From positions 1 to 35,531 of the forward strand of contig DXBS01000059.1 in the NCBI GenBank assembly GCA_019116405.1: 35,531 bases of DNA, read 5' to 3'. The translations under genes were made by a program, and so were the position numbers. This stretch comes from Candidatus Gallimonas intestinigallinarum. GTDB taxonomy: Bacteria > Bacillota_A > Clostridia > Christensenellales > Borkfalkiaceae. The notes beneath the pieces are model-generated. The model did no database searches and was not told the DNA's origin. It saw only the letters and a program-made list of their open reading frames with translations. This document shows positions 33,049 through 35,531 of this stretch, piece by piece (position 1 is the first letter of the stretch; every line of letters starts with the position of its first letter).

Positions 33049-33359
33049 ATCATCCCTCTCACATATTTCAATTTTATCAGGACGAGTTCGTCCCCCTCGC
33101 TGAGGCACAGCGTTTCGTCCAAAGCGGCGTAGCGGATGTCCTTCGTGACGTTCACGATGTAATAGCCCCCGTCCTCAAATTCCGAAAGCGCCAGCGCCTG
33201 ACAGTCGGCGAGACTGTCAGGCGCTGGCTTTACGGTATAATTTTTTGCGACCATTTCGCGGATGAATGCCTCGACGGTGACGGCGTCCGTCCGGTACTCC
33301 TGCCGGACGACCGGATGTTTCAGGTCAGATATCGATTTTCGGGCAATGTATATCTTCAT
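33042..33359 (-). CDS. Small uncharacterised protein coupled to the DUF4132 gene
   Basis: The 105-residue protein (MKIYIARKSISDLKH, ending KLKYVRGMIW) has no recognised family. It is a compact alpha/beta sequence with a beta-rich second half (GGYYIVNVTKDIRY, GDELVLIKLKY), with neither signal peptide nor membrane helix. It has its own promoter at 33421-33449, and its stop overlaps the start of the giant gene. A dedicated partner or regulator of that protein is the simplest reading. Residues about 44-57 are encoded by a 17-bp perfect inverted repeat (33190-33228), which is odd for coding DNA. The ATG at 33359 is preceded by GGGAGGGAAA. Confidence 0.75.
   Translation of the reverse strand: MKIYIARKSISDLKHPVVRQEYRTDAVTVEAFIREMVAKNYTVKPAPDSLADCQALALSEFEDGGYYIVNVTKDIRYAALDETLCLSEGDELVLIKLKYVRGMIW
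33190..33228. repeat. Perfect 17-bp inverted repeat inside a coding sequence
   Basis: GCCAGCGCCTGACAGTC (33190-33206) and its exact complement (33212-33228) flank a 5-nt loop. It lies in frame within the 105-residue gene, and no T tract follows on either strand. Confidence 0.9.
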
Positions 33360-33420
33360 TTTCCCTCCCGGAAACTATTTTTGCCACCTCAAAGAAAAAA
33401 GCGCAGCTATTTTCTCTTTT

Positions 33421-33449
33421 ATTATATCACACCATTCCCGCCTTGGCAA
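33421..33449 (-). promoter_or_regulatory. Sigma-A promoter of the small-protein/DUF4132 operon
   Basis: Minus-strand TTGCCA (33444-33449), a 17-bp spacer and a perfect TATAAT (33421-33426), about 60 bp before the start at 33359. Confidence 0.8.
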
Positions 33450-33476
33450 TAGCAAAGAGAAAAATGCTTGACAAAC

Positions 33477-33711
33477 CTACAAAATCGAAAAAAAATTGTA
33501 CATTTTTTGCGCCGACCTTTGGCGGGGATAACTCTGCGCCGCATCCCCGTCCGCAGCCCTTATAAACCTCCCGACCTCTACAACTTTGATCAATGCATTT
33601 GGCCGCCCGTCAAACATTGCACACCTCTGCATCGACTTTCAGTAAATATATTATAGCAGATAAAAGTGAGAATGTCCAATATTTCTTTCAGAGCCTGTTT
33701 TCCGTAACTGC
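33477..33711 (-). repeat. Composite repeat: copied LysR promoter and start joined to dispersed repeat (copy B)
   Basis: Bases 33580-33711 copy the LysR promoter, ribosome site and first codons (12364-12497), with TATAAT at 33650-33655 and the -35 box at 33674-33679 intact. Bases 33484-33598 copy 28190-28304. Together they form a 46-codon frame (33477-33617) reading MFDGRPNALIKVVEVGRFIR, then DGDAAQSYPRQRSAQKMYNF, then a TAG. It is a LysR remnant, not a working regulator. From 33712 to 33824 I see nothing recognisable. Confidence 0.8.
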
Positions 33712-33824
33712 GGTCACGATCTTCAGATCGAAAACAAAATTCGTCCGCTTTCTTCGATATCACAGCTCTTTGCAACGGACAGCTTGGAGATCATCGTTGC
33801 GTTATCGGTTGTCGCGCGGATTGT

Positions 33825-34584
33825 CTACGTTCTGCCAAAGGACATCGTGTTATCGATGAGGATGCTTTCCCCCGCTTTGTCTTTGGAAGAGGCAATACGT
33901 TTTTTCAATTCCTTATAATAAAGATCGTCGTTGACGGGAAGTTCCACCGTTTTATCCTCCCAAGCGGAAAGCAGCATGGAATCCATCAGTTCCACGCATT
34001 TCAAACCGTCTCTGCCGTCTACGTAAAGCGGCTCCAGCTGCAGGATTGCGTTTGCAAAATTATTGATAATGCCCACATGCTGCGGATTTTCCCCGCTCTG
34101 CTTTACGATTTCCGTTTCCGACTCCGGTTCGGAAAATCCCTGCTTTTCATGTTCGAGAAATTCCTGCAGATCGCGTTTAAGACGGAAAATCGTAAGCTCG
34201 TCTTTTTCGCACACCAGTTTGCCTTTCGAGCCGACGATCTCAAAACGGTTTGTTCCCGGAGAATCGGCGGTAGACGTGACAAAGGCACCCGTCGCGCCGT
34301 TCGGGAATTCAAATTATGCCGTTACGTCGTCTTCCGTTTCGATCTTATGCCATTTTCCGAAATGGCAGAATGCGCGCACTTTCGAAGGCATCATCCCGCA
34401 AATCCACTGCAACAGATCCAGCTGATGGGGGACACTGATTGAGCAGAACGCCGCCGCCTTCCCCCTTCCAAGTGGCGCGCCATGCGCCGGAATCATAATA
34501 ATACTGCGTGCGGAACCAATTGGTGATCAGCCAGTTTACTCTGCGGATCTCCCCGATCTCCCCGCTTTTCACCACATCGTGCAT
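33825..34584 (-). pseudogene. Broken Gfo/Idh/MocA-family dehydrogenase
   Basis: Three frames make one protein: VKSGEIGEIRRVNWLITNWF and WRATWKGEGGGVLLNQCP; then HQLDLLQWICGM and KWHKIETEDDVTA; then FEFPNGATGAFVTSTAD and NRFEIVGSKGKLVCEKDELT. These are the C-terminal domain of NAD-dependent sugar dehydrogenases. An extra base in the run of five G at 34427-34431 shifts the frame after NQCP, and a TAA at 34314-34316 replaces the expected Tyr before FEFPNG. The N-terminal Rossmann domain is absent: homology begins abruptly at 34584, where a plus-strand ATPase tail starts. It cannot make an active enzyme. Confidence 0.85.
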
Positions 34585-35018
34585 ATATCAAAAACGCGAT
34601 GATTATAAATTCCGTGCAACGTTACGACATGAAAGGCAAAAAACTTTTGACAACAAACAAAAAATATTATGCCGTCGATTTAGGACTGCGTAATGTCATC
34701 AAATCAAGCGATGAAATTGACTTCAATAAGCTGTACGAGAACATTGTTTATCTCGAACTTCTTTCCCGCGGCCATGACGTAAAGGTCGGAAAAACCGATG
34801 ATTATGAGATCGACTTTATCGCTTATAAGGGTAAAGAACGGATATATATACAGGTTTGCTATCTCCTTGCTTTACCGGAAACGATAAACCGCGAGTTCAG
34901 AAATCTTGAAAAAATCAACGACAATTATCCGAAATACGTCATTTCCGGCGATATACCGGATTTTTCCAGAAACGGCATTAAGCATTTCAATATCGTTAAA
35001 TTCCTGCTCGACAAATAA
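34585..35018 (+). pseudogene. C-terminal fragment of an ATPase with DUF4143 domain
   Basis: The plus strand encodes the last about 140 residues of a DUF4143-type archaeal-like AAA protein: VQRYDMKGKKLLTTNKKYYA, VDLGLRN, ENIVYLELLSRGHDVKVGK, then EIDFIAYKGKERIYIQVCY, a PD-(D/E)XK-like segment. The P-loop half, about 250 residues, is missing. Coding homology already reads in frame before the first ATG (34599), up to the join with the dehydrogenase remnant at about 34585. Lone copies of these ATPases are common and easily lost. A short product from 34599 is possible but unlikely to work. Confidence 0.75.
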
Positions 35019-35031
35019 ATAGAATTTTTCA

Positions 35032-35061
35032 GAATGGCAGCGGTAAACACCGCTGCCATTC
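35032..35061 (+). terminator. Terminator-like hairpin
   Basis: GAATGGCAGCGGT and its exact complement form a 13-bp stem with the 4-nt loop AAAC. CTTTATAAT follows on the plus strand. It lies between the ends of the ATPase and primase fragments and could serve both. Confidence 0.65.
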
Positions 35062-35072
35062 CTTTATAATGT

Positions 35073-35358
35073 TTACTTACTGTTCCCGCTTGAATTATTT
35101 GTCGCAGGAGGTTTTGACGGCTTATTCGTCCTCTTCGGTTCGTAGCGGTTTGAATTTTCTCTTACCGCTTTCAATGCCGTGTGCTCATAGTATTCCGGCG
35201 ATTTGTCCGGACGGTATAATCCGCTTGTCGCAAAGATGCGCAACATTTGGTCTTTATCCCCGTTACACCAAAACGCCAACCGCGTCATGAGCGCCATGTC
35301 CGAATTGGAATGATTATTCTGCAAATCCTTTCCGTCATACAATGCTTTGAAAGTATCG
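35073..35358 (-). pseudogene. C-terminal fragment of a phage/plasmid primase-like protein
   Basis: About 95 residues read GDTFKALYDGKDL, then SDMALMTRLAFWCNGDKDQM, LRIFATSGLYRPDKSPEYYE and a Pro/Asn-rich tail. This matches the helix-bundle end of replication primases from plasmids and phages (NrS-1 polymerase-like). The frame upstream of about 35358 is the complement of a recombinase gene, so the protein is truncated there. It is a mobile-element relic. Confidence 0.7.
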
Positions 35359-35361
35359 CCG

Positions 35362-35531
35362 TGCCTCGCCGCACTTGAGGACTTAAAAAGCCAAAAAGAG
35401 CAGTTAGAGCGCGAGCGCGGAAACCAGTTCACGGAGAACGACATACTCGAATTTGTTGCCGACCTTTTGCAAGGCGACCCCGCCGACAAGGACTATCAAA
35501 AGAAATTGATTGACAATCTTGTTGTCAAAGT
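35362..35531 (+). pseudogene. C-terminal fragment of a large serine recombinase (runs off the window)
   Basis: The plus strand reads LEDLKSQKEQLERERGNQFT, ENDILEFVADLLQGDPADKD and YQKKLIDNLVVKV, the coiled-coil and tail region of large serine recombinases of mobile elements. The catalytic Ser domain is not upstream: that sequence belongs to the primase fragment on the other strand. The window ends before the stop codon. With its N-terminus missing it should be inactive. Confidence 0.65.

Noticed and set aside
33590..33775. A 61-codon minus-strand frame over the copied LysR promoter
   Set aside because: It reads promoter DNA as protein; a similar out-of-frame reading occurs at 12306-12557. 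The LysR-like frame at 33477-33617 is the meaningful one.

Overview
The window looks like chromosomal DNA of a Gram-positive, Firmicutes-type (Bacillota, Clostridia-like) saccharolytic anaerobe, most probably a gut commensal. The signs are strong GGAGG-type ribosome binding sites, sigma-A promoters with TTGACA and TATAAT-like boxes, many secreted lipoproteins, a CUT1 sugar ABC importer without its own ATPase gene, several LacI-family regulators and no outer-membrane proteins. A closer taxonomic placement is not possible by eye. Almost every gene lies on the minus strand. No tRNA, rRNA or CRISPR array was seen.

Region 1 (1-7370) is a glycan-capture and fructan-type locus. It holds a GH32 lipoprotein flanked by two lipoproteins built from repeated carbohydrate-binding-like modules (one cut by the left edge), a decayed secreted-protein gene, and a divergent LacI regulator. 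LacI-type palindromes with a central CG sit at the promoters. Region 2 (7397-12467) is a LysR regulator followed by a redox operon: two intact aldo-keto reductases, a lipoprotein flavodoxin and an FMN-reductase-like flavoprotein. It ends in three broken genes (an aldo-keto reductase, a MATE transporter stub and an esterase tail).

Region 3 (12617-23478) is a sugar-uptake operon read leftwards: a 1239-residue anchored surface protein with repeated beta modules, an 826-residue lipoprotein with a probable (alpha/alpha) barrel, a solute-binding protein and two permeases. A second LacI regulator lies upstream. Region 4 (23606-28188) is a two-gene rhamnosidase-type operon (GH78 then GH106-like) whose promoter carries the same 20-bp operator as the second LacI gene, so that regulator very probably controls it.

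Region 5 (28391-33449) is a 1525-residue DUF4132-family protein translationally coupled to a 105-residue protein. It has no metabolic neighbours and is the least explained unit here. Region 6 (33477-35531) is genomic debris: a copied LysR promoter and start, a frameshifted Gfo/Idh/MocA dehydrogenase, an ATPase (DUF4143) tail, a plasmid/phage primase tail and a serine-recombinase tail. A short repeat containing a LysR N-terminus links regions 2, 4 and 6.

In outline, the surface lipoproteins and the anchored protein probably hold and cut glycans outside the cell, the ABC importer takes up the products, and the rhamnosidases, which carry no signal peptide, finish the work inside. LacI repressors switch each block separately.
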